Source of the DNA: a virus | DNA length: 32,171 bases | IMG/VR virus record: IMGVR_UViG_3300009703_000066 | Location: 1 to 32,171 of that record | Strand: one strand, 5' to 3' | Part shown: positions 17,265 to 26,775 of the stretch, in pieces | How positions within the stretch are numbered: position 1 is the stretch's first letter | Layout of the letters: the number at the start of each line of letters is the position of its first letter | Translations under genes and position numbers: made by a program | The notes under the pieces: model-generated | The model's database searches: none | What the model was told of the DNA's origin: nothing | What the model saw: the letters and a program-made list of their open reading frames with translations, nothing else

Positions 17265-18857
17265 ATGTCAGCGTTAGTTACTGATAATTTTAGAATACAG
17301 AATGCATCAAATTTTATAGATGCTGTATTGAATGGTACTGATAATTATTATGCTTTTCTGGGATTAGCAAACCCAAATACACCAGCATCTTCTTTTGGTA
17401 GAGATACTGATGTTAAGTGGAATAATATTACAACTACACCATCTCCTGTAGATAATTTAGCATACTTATCTCATTATAGAGATACTTCTTTATTTGGTAA
17501 AAAGATAACAGGTGATTCTATCAGAAGAGTTGTGAAAAAGCATCAATGGACTGCTAATACTCGTTATGATATGTATAGGCATGATTATAATATTGAAAGT
17601 AATAGATCTCCAGTTTCAAATAAAGGCAGATTGTATGATTCAAATTACTATGTTGTAAATAGTGATTTTAAAGTATACATTTGTCTTTATAATGGATCTT
17701 CAGGAGCACCTGGATCCGATTCTTCTAAAGGTGTTGAGTCTCAAGACGAACCAACATTTACCGATTTAGAACCATCTGCAGCTGGAACGAATGATAAGTA
17801 TATTTGGAAATATCTATTTACCATTGCCCCTAGTGATATTGTAAAATTTGATTCAACAGAGTATATAGTTTTACCTAATAATTGGGATACTTCTACCGAT
17901 TCTCAAATTCAAACCGTTAGGGAAGCAGGAGATTCTGTAGTCAATAAGAATCAGATTAAAAGAGTGTATATTGAAAGTGGTGGTTTAGGATATGAAAAGG
18001 GAACATATTCGGTAGATATCCTTGGTGATGGTACAGGTGCTAAGGTAACTGTTAGTGTTAATAGTTCTGGAACTATTGATGATGTTATAGTTACTTCTGG
18101 CGGATCTGGATATACATATGGAATTGTGGATTTGGGATCAGTACAAGCAGAAAATAGAGATAATAATAATAGAGCAAAATTAATTCCCATTATTCCACCA
18201 TCAAGGGGACATGGATTTAATATTTACAGTGAATTGGGTGGTGATAAAGTTTTAGTTTATAGTAGATTTGATAATTCTACGAAAGATTTTCCAACAGAAA
18301 CAAAATTTAGTCAAGTTGGAATATTAAAAAATCCAATGGTATCAGGATCTTATTCAATAAAATTTACTAATACTAGTTTTTCTTCACTTTATTCTATAAA
18401 GTTGACTTCTATTATTTCTGAAGATTCCATTACTGTAGGTGATATTATTACACAAACAAGATCTGATGGCGATGTTGCCAAGGGTTATGTTGCATCTTTT
18501 GATAAAACTACTAAAGTTTTGAAATATTTTATCGATAGAACATTATTTTTTGATTCTGCGAATAAGTATGATCAAACAGATTATACTAATGTAAGTACTG
18601 AATCAAAGCATGTTGCTTTTGATGGTAGTGCCAGTATTAGTATAGGCAGTGCTACTGCTTCAGTAGATACTAGTTTTGGAGCATCGGAACCAACTAATAC
18701 AGTTGATGGTATTAATCTTGGTGTTAGTTTCAATAGTGGACTTGCAAATCCTGAGATAAATAGAAAGACAGGTGATATTATATACATTAATAATAGACCA
18801 GTAGTTACAAGAGACTCTAGGCAAAAAGAAGACGTTAAAATTATTCTGGAATTCTAA
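17265..18857 (+). CDS. gp8: Baseplate wedge protein gp8, enlarged
   Basis: A 530-residue gp8-type wedge protein. The N-terminus has the cyanophage gp8 pattern: NFRIQNASNFIDAVLNG (about 8-24), NYYAFLG, then a WTANTRYDMYRHDYN stretch (near 102-116). A central YIWKYLFTIAPSD (near 184-196) and a C-terminal KTGDIIYINNRPVVTR also fit the family. T4 gp8 has 334 residues; here there is extra sequence, including a GSGY module pair at about 235-290 (SGGLGYEKG and TSGGSGYTYG around a DGTGAKVTV strand). gp8 forms a dimer that joins gp6, gp7 and gp10 in each wedge. It has its own late promoter. The next gene starts seven bases downstream. Confidence 0.9.
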   Translation: MSALVTDNFRIQNASNFIDAVLNGTDNYYAFLGLANPNTPASSFGRDTDVKWNNITTTPSPVDNLAYLSHYRDTSLFGKKITGDSIRRVVKKHQWTANTRYDMYRHDYNIESNRSPVSNKGRLYDSNYYVVNSDFKVYICLYNGSSGAPGSDSSKGVESQDEPTFTDLEPSAAGTNDKYIWKYLFTIAPSDIVKFDSTEYIVLPNNWDTSTDSQIQTVREAGDSVVNKNQIKRVYIESGGLGYEKGTYSVDILGDGTGAKVTVSVNSSGTIDDVIVTSGGSGYTYGIVDLGSVQAENRDNNNRAKLIPIIPPSRGHGFNIYSELGGDKVLVYSRFDNSTKDFPTETKFSQVGILKNPMVSGSYSIKFTNTSFSSLYSIKLTSIISEDSITVGDIITQTRSDGDVAKGYVASFDKTTKVLKYFIDRTLFFDSANKYDQTDYTNVSTESKHVAFDGSASISIGSATASVDTSFGASEPTNTVDGINLGVSFNSGLANPEINRKTGDIIYINNRPVVTRDSRQKEDVKIILEF

Positions 18858-18863
18858 AAGACA

Positions 18864-21800
18864 ATGCCACAAAAAAGAAATTTAAATATAAATCCATATT
18901 ATGATGATTTTGATAAATCTAATAATTTTTATAAGGTTTTATTCAAACCAGGATTTCCCGTACAGACTAGAGAATTAAATACTTTACAATCTATATTACA
19001 AAACCAAATTGAAGATTTTGGCAGTCATATTTTTCAAGAAGGAACAGTTGTAATACCAGGTAATATTACGTATGACGACAAGTATTATGCAATAAAATTA
19101 AACGATACTAATTTTGGTACAGATATTTCATTATATCTTAATCAATATCTTGGCAAAACAATTACGGGTCGTAATTCGGCAATTTCTGCTACCATAGATT
19201 TTGTTGCTTTACCTACAGAATATGATGTAGATAGTCCAGTAATATATGTAAAATATATAAATTCTGATAAGAATTTCCAATTTAAACAATTTGAAGATGG
19301 TGAAGAACTAGTTTCAAATGTTTCTATAACATATGGAAATACAATTATTCAGGCAGAAACTCCTTTTGCCTCAACCATATCGGGAAATGCATCTTATATT
19401 GGTTCTTCAGCATCAATAGCAAATGGTGTTTATTTTGTTAGGGGTTATTTTGTAAATGTTGATGCTCAAACTATATTACTAGATGAGTATTCAAATACTC
19501 CGTCATATAGAGTAGGTCTAAGAGTAGATGAAACTATCATTACTGCTAAGGATGATGATTCATTATATGATAATGCAAAGGGATTTTCAAATTATGCATC
19601 TCCTGGAGCAGATAGATTAAAGATAAATTTAGTTTTAACTAAAAAACTTATTAGTGATATTGATGATACTAATTTTATTGAACTATTGAGGGTTCAAGAT
19701 GGTATTATAAGAAAGTTAGAGACACAAACTCAATATAGTATAATTCGTGATTATTTGGCAAAAAGAACTTATGATGAGTCTGGTAGTTATTCCGTTGAAC
19801 CATTTGATTTATCGGTACATAATTCATTAAATGATAGGATAGGATCTAAAGGTCTATTTTTTGAGGGATCTGTTACAGATGATAATAATCAACCATCTGA
19901 TGATTTGATGTGTATCAAAGTGTCTCCTGGTAAAGCTTATGTAAAAGGGTATGATGCTGAAACAACAGGAACATCTACTCTTGATGTGGAAAAACCAAGA
20001 GAAACTAGACGGTTAGAGAATAGAAATGTCCCATTTGTAATGGGAAATCTTTTAAGAGTTAATAACGTAGAAGGAACTCCAGAAATTTCAGATACTATAA
20101 CGTTACATAGTCGACATGATGGAAGTGGTGTTGAAATTGGTAAAGCAAGAGTATATACTTTTAATTTAACAGACTCTGCTTATGAATCTGTTAGTACAAA
20201 ATGGGATTTGTACTTATATGATATTCAAACATATACAATATTAACAATAGATAAGGCATTAACATCGGCAGAACAAAAAGTATCATTCTATATTGAAGGT
20301 AAAACTAGTGGAGCGAGTGGTTACGTTGTTACTGCAGGGGATGGGACAAATGATGAAGTAACTCTTAGGAATACTACAGGTCAATTTGTTAAAGGTGAGC
20401 AATTAATTATTAATGGTGTAGATAAAGTAAAAAGAAGCATAAAGACGATAAATTCATATGAAATTGAAGATATAAAATCAGTTTCCAATGGTAAAACTAA
20501 TGGAAATGATTTTAGTGCAGATGCATTTTTAGATAGTCTTCCCATTCCAAATGGAATTGATTCGGGTACTATTACTGGTACTAATTTATTAACAAGTTCT
20601 GGAAATGTATTTTCTGGAATAAAAACTGATACTGTTATTAGATATCAACATACAACTGGAGATGAAAAATTTGCAAGAGTAACAGGTGTTAGTGGATCTA
20701 CTTTAGATTTAGCTGATATAGGACAAAATGTTACTGGTGTTTATAATGGAACAGTAACTAATGGGACGTATAGTAATATAAGAATAGCAGCACCTATTCT
20801 TAGAAATATCGAGGATGGATATCTCTATACAGAATTACCTCATGAAAATATTGAATCTATAGATACAAATGATTCTCAAGTTTCAATTAGATTACAGTCA
20901 ACTCCTACGGCATCGCACGGTTCTAATAACACAGTAACTTTTAATATTGAGAATTTTACATTACCTACAGGAATTTCAACTGTATTATTTTCATCCTTTG
21001 ATGCTGATAATTACTCTTTACATGCGAATACTGGTAATACTGCACCAACATCAGTAACTGCAGATACATTTACTTTAAATACTACTAATAATTCTGTAAC
21101 TATAACTGGAGTTGCTAATGGTACTGATTATATTCTCAATGCTACATTTGCAAAACCAGGACTAACTAGTAAGAAGAAAATTTATAATCGTAGCAAAAAA
21201 ATAACAGTTACTGGAGGAATATCTGCAGTATCTACTTCAATTAGTGGGTTAACACCAAATGATTATTATGGAATGAGAGTTCAAGATAAAGAAATTTCTT
21301 TGAATTATCCTGATGTTGCAAATATTTTAGCAGTTTACGAATCACTTAATAGTAGTTCTCCAACTCTAGATCAGTTTACATTTGAATCTACGGCAAATGT
21401 TCATACTGAGACAATTATAGGTGAAAACATTTACAGCACTAATAGTAAAGCTGTAGCAAGAGTTGTTTCTAGTCCAAGTAATCATACTTTGGAAATTGTT
21501 TACTTAAATTCTGATAGATTTACAATAGGTGAAAAAGTTACTTTTAAAGAGTCTAATATAGAAAGTAAACTTGTTTCTATTAATACTGCTGCAGGAACAG
21601 GAAAATATAAAGATATTACCGATTCATTTATTTTGGATAAGGGTCAAAGAGAACAATATTATGATTATTCTAGATTGGTAAGAATTGCCGGATCAGCAGT
21701 TCCATCTAAAAAAATATTAGTGGTTTTTGATTATTATAGTGTTAGTGCTGATGACCAAGGAGATGTATTTAGTGTTTCTAGTTATGGTAAGGAAAGATAT

Positions 21801-24800
21801 AATAAAGATATTCCACTACTAAATGGTAGTATTAGATCTACAGATGTATTAGACTTTAGACCAGTAGTAACGACTCCTTTCGTATCAACGACATTATCTC
21901 CATTTGATTTTGGCGCAAGATCATTTGCTCTTAACAGAGTCATTACACCTAATGAAAACTGTTTACTTGATTATTCATATTATCTTGGAAGAATTGATAA
22001 GATTTATATTGATAAGAGATCTAAATTATTTGTGAGAAAAGGGACTTCTACTGAAACTCCTATAGAGGCATCAGAAAATGATGATGTAATGGAAATAGGA
22101 ACCATTACTTTGCCACCATATCTTTATGATCCATCAGACGCTCAAGTCACTATGGTGGATAATAAAAGATATACCATGAAAGATATTGGATCTATTGAAG
22201 ATAGAGTAGAAAATCTGGAAGAAGTTACAACTTTATCATTATTAGAAGTAAATGCACAATCTATACAAATAAGAGATTCTAATAATAATGATAGATTTAA
22301 GAGTGGTTTCTTTGTAGATGACTTTAAAAATAGAAATTATATTAATTTAAATGTTTCATCCATTGAAGTGGATAGGGAAAATTCTGAATTAATACCTATT
22401 ATTTCTTCAGATACTCTATCATTACAACCTGCACCAGCAGATAATATTGCAGAAAGTTCTTTAGATTTATCTACAAATTATAATTTACTTGATAGTAATG
22501 TACAAAAAACTGGAGAAACAATTACATTAAAATATGATTCTGTTGAATGGATACAACAACCTCTTGCTAGTAGGGTAGAGAATGTTAATCCATTCCATGT
22601 AGTTGAGTATTATGGTACTATAAAGTTAGAACCAGAACGTGATACATGGGTAAGAACTATTAGATTAGGATCCCAGCAAGTTAATAATTTCTCAAGTGTA
22701 GTTAGAGGAAGGGGAGGATTTATTAGATTTGGTGGGGTAACTCAATCCGTTAGAACACAAGATGTGGTGGTTTCTTCTGGTAGTGATCAATTTATGAGGT
22801 CTAGGAATATACAGTTCTCTGTTAAGAACAATAAACCTCTTACAGAGTATTTTCATTTCTTAGATGGAATTGGAACTTTAGATGTTGTTCCAAAACTGTT
22901 GGAAATTTCTCCGGATAATACATTATCAAATTATGGATCTTCAGGAACATTTACTATTGGAGAAGATGTTGTAGGAACATTTGATGGTGAAGAAAGAATT
23001 AGATTTAGAGTCGCTCAATCTAATCATAAATATGGTGCATATAATGATCCAGATAAAACTTTTAACATCAATCCATATGTAAGTAGTGATAATCTTGAAT
23101 CTGCATATAGTCAGGCATCAAAAGTACTTAATGTAGATACTTCTTCCTTACATGTGCAGGTAAGAGGTGCATATTTTGGATATGTTAAGATGGGAATGAA
23201 ATTGGTTGGACAAACTAGTGGTGCGATTGCATATGTTAAGGATGTTAGATTAGTTTCTGATAATTACGGAGATCTGATAGGAACAGTCTTTATAAGAGAT
23301 CCTTATCATAATAATAGTATTATTGCGAGAGATAATATTGTTAAGGTAGAAACTGGAACAAAAACTTTTAGAATAACAAGTAGTGCTACCAATACAACTC
23401 CATTAAAAGGAAGTAAATTAATTTCATTTGCAGAAACTAAATATCAATCTAGAGGAATATGGCAGCAAAGAAGATTTGTTACTACTGTAAATAGAACTAA
23501 TAATTGGTGGAGATATAGTGATCCTTTAGCACAATCATTTACGGTTGGTGGAAGTGTTCAGGTTCCTGGTGGATTTAGTTCGGGAGATGAGGATGATGAT
23601 GGAGCATTTGTAACAGCGATTGATTTATTCTTCGCACATAAGTCTTCCGGAAATGATCAACTTATCGTAGAGATAAGAGACATGGAGTTGGGAACACCCG
23701 TTCTTCAAAGAAAGGGAGAGCCTGCTGTTCTAGATCCTAGTGATATTAATATTTCTACTACTGGTGAAACTGCTACTCACGTAGTATTCCCAGAACCAAT
23801 TTATCTTGAAGGTGGTAGGGAATATGCTGTTGTATTACTTTCACCAACTACTGATCAATATGAGGCTTGGATTGCAAGAATGGGAGAAAAGACTGTAAAT
23901 ACTCAGTCGCTTCCAGATGCAGAAGCGGTCAGATATACAAAGCAATTTGCAATTGGTAGTCTTTTTAAGTCTCAAAATGGATCTATTTGGACATCAAGTC
24001 AGTATGAAGACTTGAAGTTTAAATTATATAAGGCTAAGTTTACATCAAGTGCAGGAACTGCATTCTTCTATAATCCAACTCTCGATAAAGGTAATGGATA
24101 TAAACCATTACTTCCTAATAATTCAATTAGAACTTTACCAAAAACTTTAAAGTTGGATCTTGATCCTGAAGTTAGTAATGGCACTGATAAATCAACTCTT
24201 GAGACAATAGGAACAAAAATTCTTGGTGCTTCAGTTGGGGTTGGAACTTCTGGTTATGGGTTTATTGCTGGAGTTGGTGGAACAGTAATCACTTCAGAAG
24301 TAGTTCTTGGTGGAGAAAATTATCATGCATCAAATCCAGGAGTTAATGTTGATACCTTTGCAATTACTGGACAAGGAAGTGGATTAACTCTTGATTTAAC
24401 TTCTACTTCAAATGTAATCACTGGATCTACAGTTGTTAGTGGTGGAAGTGGATATAAAGTTGGAGATATTGTTGGAATTGTTACTTCAGATACTGAAGGA
24501 GATAGAGGAACAGGCGCTCGTATCACTATCACATCTCTTGGTAATTATGATACACTTTATCTTGATAATGTTCAAGGTACTATAGGTGCAAATAGTGCGT
24601 TTCCAGATAATCAGGCATTGAAACATGGAGACTCAGGCACAGCTTTTAATTCTACTGTTACTGTAAATCTTGCCGGAAGTTCTGAGGGATCTGGATTAGA
24701 ATCTGGAACCATGCTTGAAATTAATCAGTTCAATCATGGAATGTATAGTAATACCAATAAAGTAGTACTGTCGGATGTTCAATCAAGTTATAATCCAACT

Positions 24801-26048
24801 AAATTAGATGCTCCATTGACATCCACCGGATCTTCCATTACTGTTGCCGACACATCAGATTTTGCTAGATTTGAAGGTGAACTTGTAAGTTCTAATAATC
24901 CAGGACTTATAAAAATTGGAAGTGAAGTAATAAAATATATTGAAGCTACTGGAACAATAATTACATTTGCTGGTAGTGGTAGAGCGATTGAAGGAGTGGC
25001 ACAACCACATGATACTGGAGATTTGGTTTATAAGTATGAATTAAATGGAGTTTCATTGAAGAGAATTAACGCCGAACATACAGTTAGTGATTTAGGTCTT
25101 ACTCAAGATCGTTATCATATATCAATTAATAGAGCATCCGGAACAGATATTACAAACAGAAGTGATGATAATCAAACAATAGCACCACAAGTATCATTTA
25201 TTGATGATTCTTATGGTGGTGGATCTGAGGCAAGAGCATCACAAAATATTATTTTTGGTGAAGTTATTCCTAGATTTGAAGTTTTTGCTCCAAGTGGAGA
25301 CACTGTTGCATCATCTTCTATAAGAAGTGTTACTGCAACAAGTATTAGTGGATCTGAAGCATCCTTTAATGATGTTGGTTATGAATCAGTCGAATTAAAT
25401 ATTCCAAATAAATTAACTACTCCTAGAATAGTATGTTCGGAAGTTAATGAAAATGAATATCTAACTAACCTTCCAAGAAATAAATCATTTACTGCAGGAG
25501 TATCTTTAAAAACTGAAAATACAAATCTTTCACCAATTATTTACTTAGATAGATCTGTAGTCGAATTTAGATCTGCAAGGATTGATAATCCAATTTCAAA
25601 TTATTCTGATAATAATCAAATTAGATCCAATGATAATGATCCCCATTCCGCAATTTATGTTTCTAATAGTGTTAATTTAAAAAATCCTGCAACTTCATTA
25701 AAGGTATTATTAAGTGCTTATAGGCATGAATCTGCCGACTTTAGAGTTCTTTATCAATTAATAAGATCGGGATCTAGTGAGATTAATCAAACATTTAATT
25801 TATTCCCTGGATATGATAATTTAGAATTTGCAGATCAAGCAGGATTCTTAGTCAGAGATGAGTCAAAAAATTCGGGATTACCTGATAGATTTGTAAGATC
25901 TAGTTTAGAAAATGAATATTTGGAATATGAATTTAGTGCTGATGTTAATGAAGAATTTATTGGATTCGCTATTAAAATTGTTATGAATTCTAAAAATCAA
26001 GCAGAATATCCAAGAATTAAAGATCTTAGAGCTATAGCAGTAAGATGA
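18864..26048 (+). CDS. Giant virion protein with DUF4815-type N-terminus (gp9/gp10 region)
   Basis: A 2394-residue structural protein. The N-terminus (NINPYYDDFDKSNNFYKVLF, then PGFPVQTRELNTLQSILQNQ) matches my memory of the DUF4815 family found in T4-like cyanophages. A short coiled coil (GSIEDRVENLEEVTTLSLLE, near 1110) is followed by a region around 1550-1690 with DPLAQSFTVGG and a GGREYAVVLLSPTTD strand. TSGA modules (near 485 and 1450), a GSGY module (near 1859) and a 'RAIEGVAQPHDTGD' module (near 2040) are shared with the neighbouring virion proteins. Position between gp8 and the neck genes suggests a role like gp9 or gp10, connecting fibres to the wedge; that is inference. The gene overlaps the following small gene by four bases (ATGA). 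Confidence 0.85.
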   Translation: MPQKRNLNINPYYDDFDKSNNFYKVLFKPGFPVQTRELNTLQSILQNQIEDFGSHIFQEGTVVIPGNITYDDKYYAIKLNDTNFGTDISLYLNQYLGKTITGRNSAISATIDFVALPTEYDVDSPVIYVKYINSDKNFQFKQFEDGEELVSNVSITYGNTIIQAETPFASTISGNASYIGSSASIANGVYFVRGYFVNVDAQTILLDEYSNTPSYRVGLRVDETIITAKDDDSLYDNAKGFSNYASPGADRLKINLVLTKKLISDIDDTNFIELLRVQDGIIRKLETQTQYSIIRDYLAKRTYDESGSYSVEPFDLSVHNSLNDRIGSKGLFFEGSVTDDNNQPSDDLMCIKVSPGKAYVKGYDAETTGTSTLDVEKPRETRRLENRNVPFVMGNLLRVNNVEGTPEISDTITLHSRHDGSGVEIGKARVYTFNLTDSAYESVSTKWDLYLYDIQTYTILTIDKALTSAEQKVSFYIEGKTSGASGYVVTAGDGTNDEVTLRNTTGQFVKGEQLIINGVDKVKRSIKTINSYEIEDIKSVSNGKTNGNDFSADAFLDSLPIPNGIDSGTITGTNLLTSSGNVFSGIKTDTVIRYQHTTGDEKFARVTGVSGSTLDLADIGQNVTGVYNGTVTNGTYSNIRIAAPILRNIEDGYLYTELPHENIESIDTNDSQVSIRLQSTPTASHGSNNTVTFNIENFTLPTGISTVLFSSFDADNYSLHANTGNTAPTSVTADTFTLNTTNNSVTITGVANGTDYILNATFAKPGLTSKKKIYNRSKKITVTGGISAVSTSISGLTPNDYYGMRVQDKEISLNYPDVANILAVYESLNSSSPTLDQFTFESTANVHTETIIGENIYSTNSKAVARVVSSPSNHTLEIVYLNSDRFTIGEKVTFKESNIESKLVSINTAAGTGKYKDITDSFILDKGQREQYYDYSRLVRIAGSAVPSKKILVVFDYYSVSADDQGDVFSVSSYGKERYNKDIPLLNGSIRSTDVLDFRPVVTTPFVSTTLSPFDFGARSFALNRVITPNENCLLDYSYYLGRIDKIYIDKRSKLFVRKGTSTETPIEASENDDVMEIGTITLPPYLYDPSDAQVTMVDNKRYTMKDIGSIEDRVENLEEVTTLSLLEVNAQSIQIRDSNNNDRFKSGFFVDDFKNRNYINLNVSSIEVDRENSELIPIISSDTLSLQPAPADNIAESSLDLSTNYNLLDSNVQKTGETITLKYDSVEWIQQPLASRVENVNPFHVVEYYGTIKLEPERDTWVRTIRLGSQQVNNFSSVVRGRGGFIRFGGVTQSVRTQDVVVSSGSDQFMRSRNIQFSVKNNKPLTEYFHFLDGIGTLDVVPKLLEISPDNTLSNYGSSGTFTIGEDVVGTFDGEERIRFRVAQSNHKYGAYNDPDKTFNINPYVSSDNLESAYSQASKVLNVDTSSLHVQVRGAYFGYVKMGMKLVGQTSGAIAYVKDVRLVSDNYGDLIGTVFIRDPYHNNSIIARDNIVKVETGTKTFRITSSATNTTPLKGSKLISFAETKYQSRGIWQQRRFVTTVNRTNNWWRYSDPLAQSFTVGGSVQVPGGFSSGDEDDDGAFVTAIDLFFAHKSSGNDQLIVEIRDMELGTPVLQRKGEPAVLDPSDINISTTGETATHVVFPEPIYLEGGREYAVVLLSPTTDQYEAWIARMGEKTVNTQSLPDAEAVRYTKQFAIGSLFKSQNGSIWTSSQYEDLKFKLYKAKFTSSAGTAFFYNPTLDKGNGYKPLLPNNSIRTLPKTLKLDLDPEVSNGTDKSTLETIGTKILGASVGVGTSGYGFIAGVGGTVITSEVVLGGENYHASNPGVNVDTFAITGQGSGLTLDLTSTSNVITGSTVVSGGSGYKVGDIVGIVTSDTEGDRGTGARITITSLGNYDTLYLDNVQGTIGANSAFPDNQALKHGDSGTAFNSTVTVNLAGSSEGSGLESGTMLEINQFNHGMYSNTNKVVLSDVQSSYNPTKLDAPLTSTGSSITVADTSDFARFEGELVSSNNPGLIKIGSEVIKYIEATGTIITFAGSGRAIEGVAQPHDTGDLVYKYELNGVSLKRINAEHTVSDLGLTQDRYHISINRASGTDITNRSDDNQTIAPQVSFIDDSYGGGSEARASQNIIFGEVIPRFEVFAPSGDTVASSSIRSVTATSISGSEASFNDVGYESVELNIPNKLTTPRIVCSEVNENEYLTNLPRNKSFTAGVSLKTENTNLSPIIYLDRSVVEFRSARIDNPISNYSDNNQIRSNDNDPHSAIYVSNSVNLKNPATSLKVLLSAYRHESADFRVLYQLIRSGSSEINQTFNLFPGYDNLEFADQAGFLVRDESKNSGLPDRFVRSSLENEYLEYEFSADVNEEFIGFAIKIVMNSKNQAEYPRIKDLRAIAVR

Positions 26049-26245
26049 TTAGAGTAGAAGGGTATCAAAATTTATACCGAGATGAAAATAGTGGTGCTAT
26101 AGTGAATTGTGATTCAAATGCATATGATACATATCTTTCTTCATTAAAAAGACAAGAAAATTCTAGGAGGGAAATTGATGAAATGAAGAAAGATATCGAC
26201 GAATTAAAATCATTATTAAAGGAGTTTTTAAATGGATCCCGATAA
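26045..26245 (+). CDS. Small coiled-coil protein A
   Basis: A 66-residue protein. The N-terminal half has VEGYQNLYRDENSGAIVNCD, a pattern I recall from many small cyanophage proteins encoded among structural genes. The C-terminal half is a charged heptad-like helix, RREIDEMKKDIDELKSLLKE (about 42-61), likely a coiled coil. The ATG overlaps the giant protein's TGA, so translation is probably coupled. The last 14 bases overlap the next gene in another frame. The function is unknown; a virion minor component or assembly chaperone is possible. Confidence 0.78.
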   Translation: MIRVEGYQNLYRDENSGAIVNCDSNAYDTYLSSLKRQENSRREIDEMKKDIDELKSLLKEFLNGSR

Positions 26246-26405
26246 CATAGAATTAGAAACTATAACTAGATTGTTTTCATATGAAAAACAATGTAGAGAA
26301 ATTGACGAGTGTAGAGATATTGATGAGTTAAAATCTATGCTTAAGACTTCTATAAAGCTATATTTAAAGCAACAAGAAGTAGTTTCAAAACTTCCAGGTC
26401 TTTGA
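26232..26405 (+). CDS. Small coiled-coil protein B, likely paralogue of A
   Basis: A 57-residue protein. AAAGGAG at 26218-26224 stands seven bases before ATG 26232, the best Shine-Dalgarno in the window, which strongly supports the gene. Its core CREIDECRDIDELKSMLK (about 21-38) matches the helix of the preceding protein with one residue deleted. It lacks the N-terminal YRDENSGA part of protein A. Two Cys at positions 21 and 27 are absent from A. The role is unknown. It is the last gene before the third late promoter. Confidence 0.75.
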   Translation: MDPDNIELETITRLFSYEKQCREIDECRDIDELKSMLKTSIKLYLKQQEVVSKLPGL

Positions 26406-26407
26406 AA

Positions 26408-26415
26408 TATAAATA
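26408..26415 (+). promoter_or_regulatory. T4-type late promoter before the fibre and neck genes
   Basis: TATAAATA starts two bases after the TGA of small protein B and lies 24 bases before ATG 26440. It would drive the fibre-neck-terminase run. It is the third intergenic copy of the same octamer in the window. Confidence 0.75.
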
Positions 26416-26439
26416 CCTAAAGATATATTTTATTAAATA

Positions 26440-26775
26440 ATGGCAATATTTGTATCCAACATAGTAATTGAACAGGGGTTTGACTTTCAGACTTCCTTTC
26501 AGTTAGAGGATACTAGGACTAATACTTTTTTGCAACTCGGTATTTCGACAATATCGGGACAGATGAGAAAAACATATTCAAGTTCTTCTGCAGTTTCTTT
26601 TGCATCTACTATTACTAGTCCGGATGTTGGTTTGATATCAATATCATTGACACCAGATCAAACTTCTGCATTAAAACCGGGAAGATATGTCTATGATATA
26701 AAAATCTTTAATGATGGAAAACAGTTCAAAGTTGTTGAAGGATCTGCACTTGTACGAGCAGGAGTAACAAGGTAA
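26440..26775 (+). CDS. Small beta-rich structural protein, cyanophage type
   Basis: A 111-residue protein with alternating hydrophobic strands. It starts with VSNIVIEQGFDFQTSFQLED (about 5-24), has a central GQMRKTYSSSSAV segment, and ends with KPGRYVYDIKIFNDG and VVEGSALVRAGVTR. The layout resembles small immunoglobulin-like or BppU-N-terminal-like domains that anchor phage fibres, but this is a fold impression only. It follows a late promoter and abuts the fibre gene (stop then ATG with no gap), so the two may form a complex. No T4 homologue is apparent. Confidence 0.75.
   Translation: MAIFVSNIVIEQGFDFQTSFQLEDTRTNTFLQLGISTISGQMRKTYSSSSAVSFASTITSPDVGLISISLTPDQTSALKPGRYVYDIKIFNDGKQFKVVEGSALVRAGVTR

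Noticed and set aside
18880-18900. A TATAAAT string near the start of the DUF4815-type gene
   Set aside because: It is inside coding sequence of very AT-rich DNA, lacks the full late octamer and has no start codon at the right distance.
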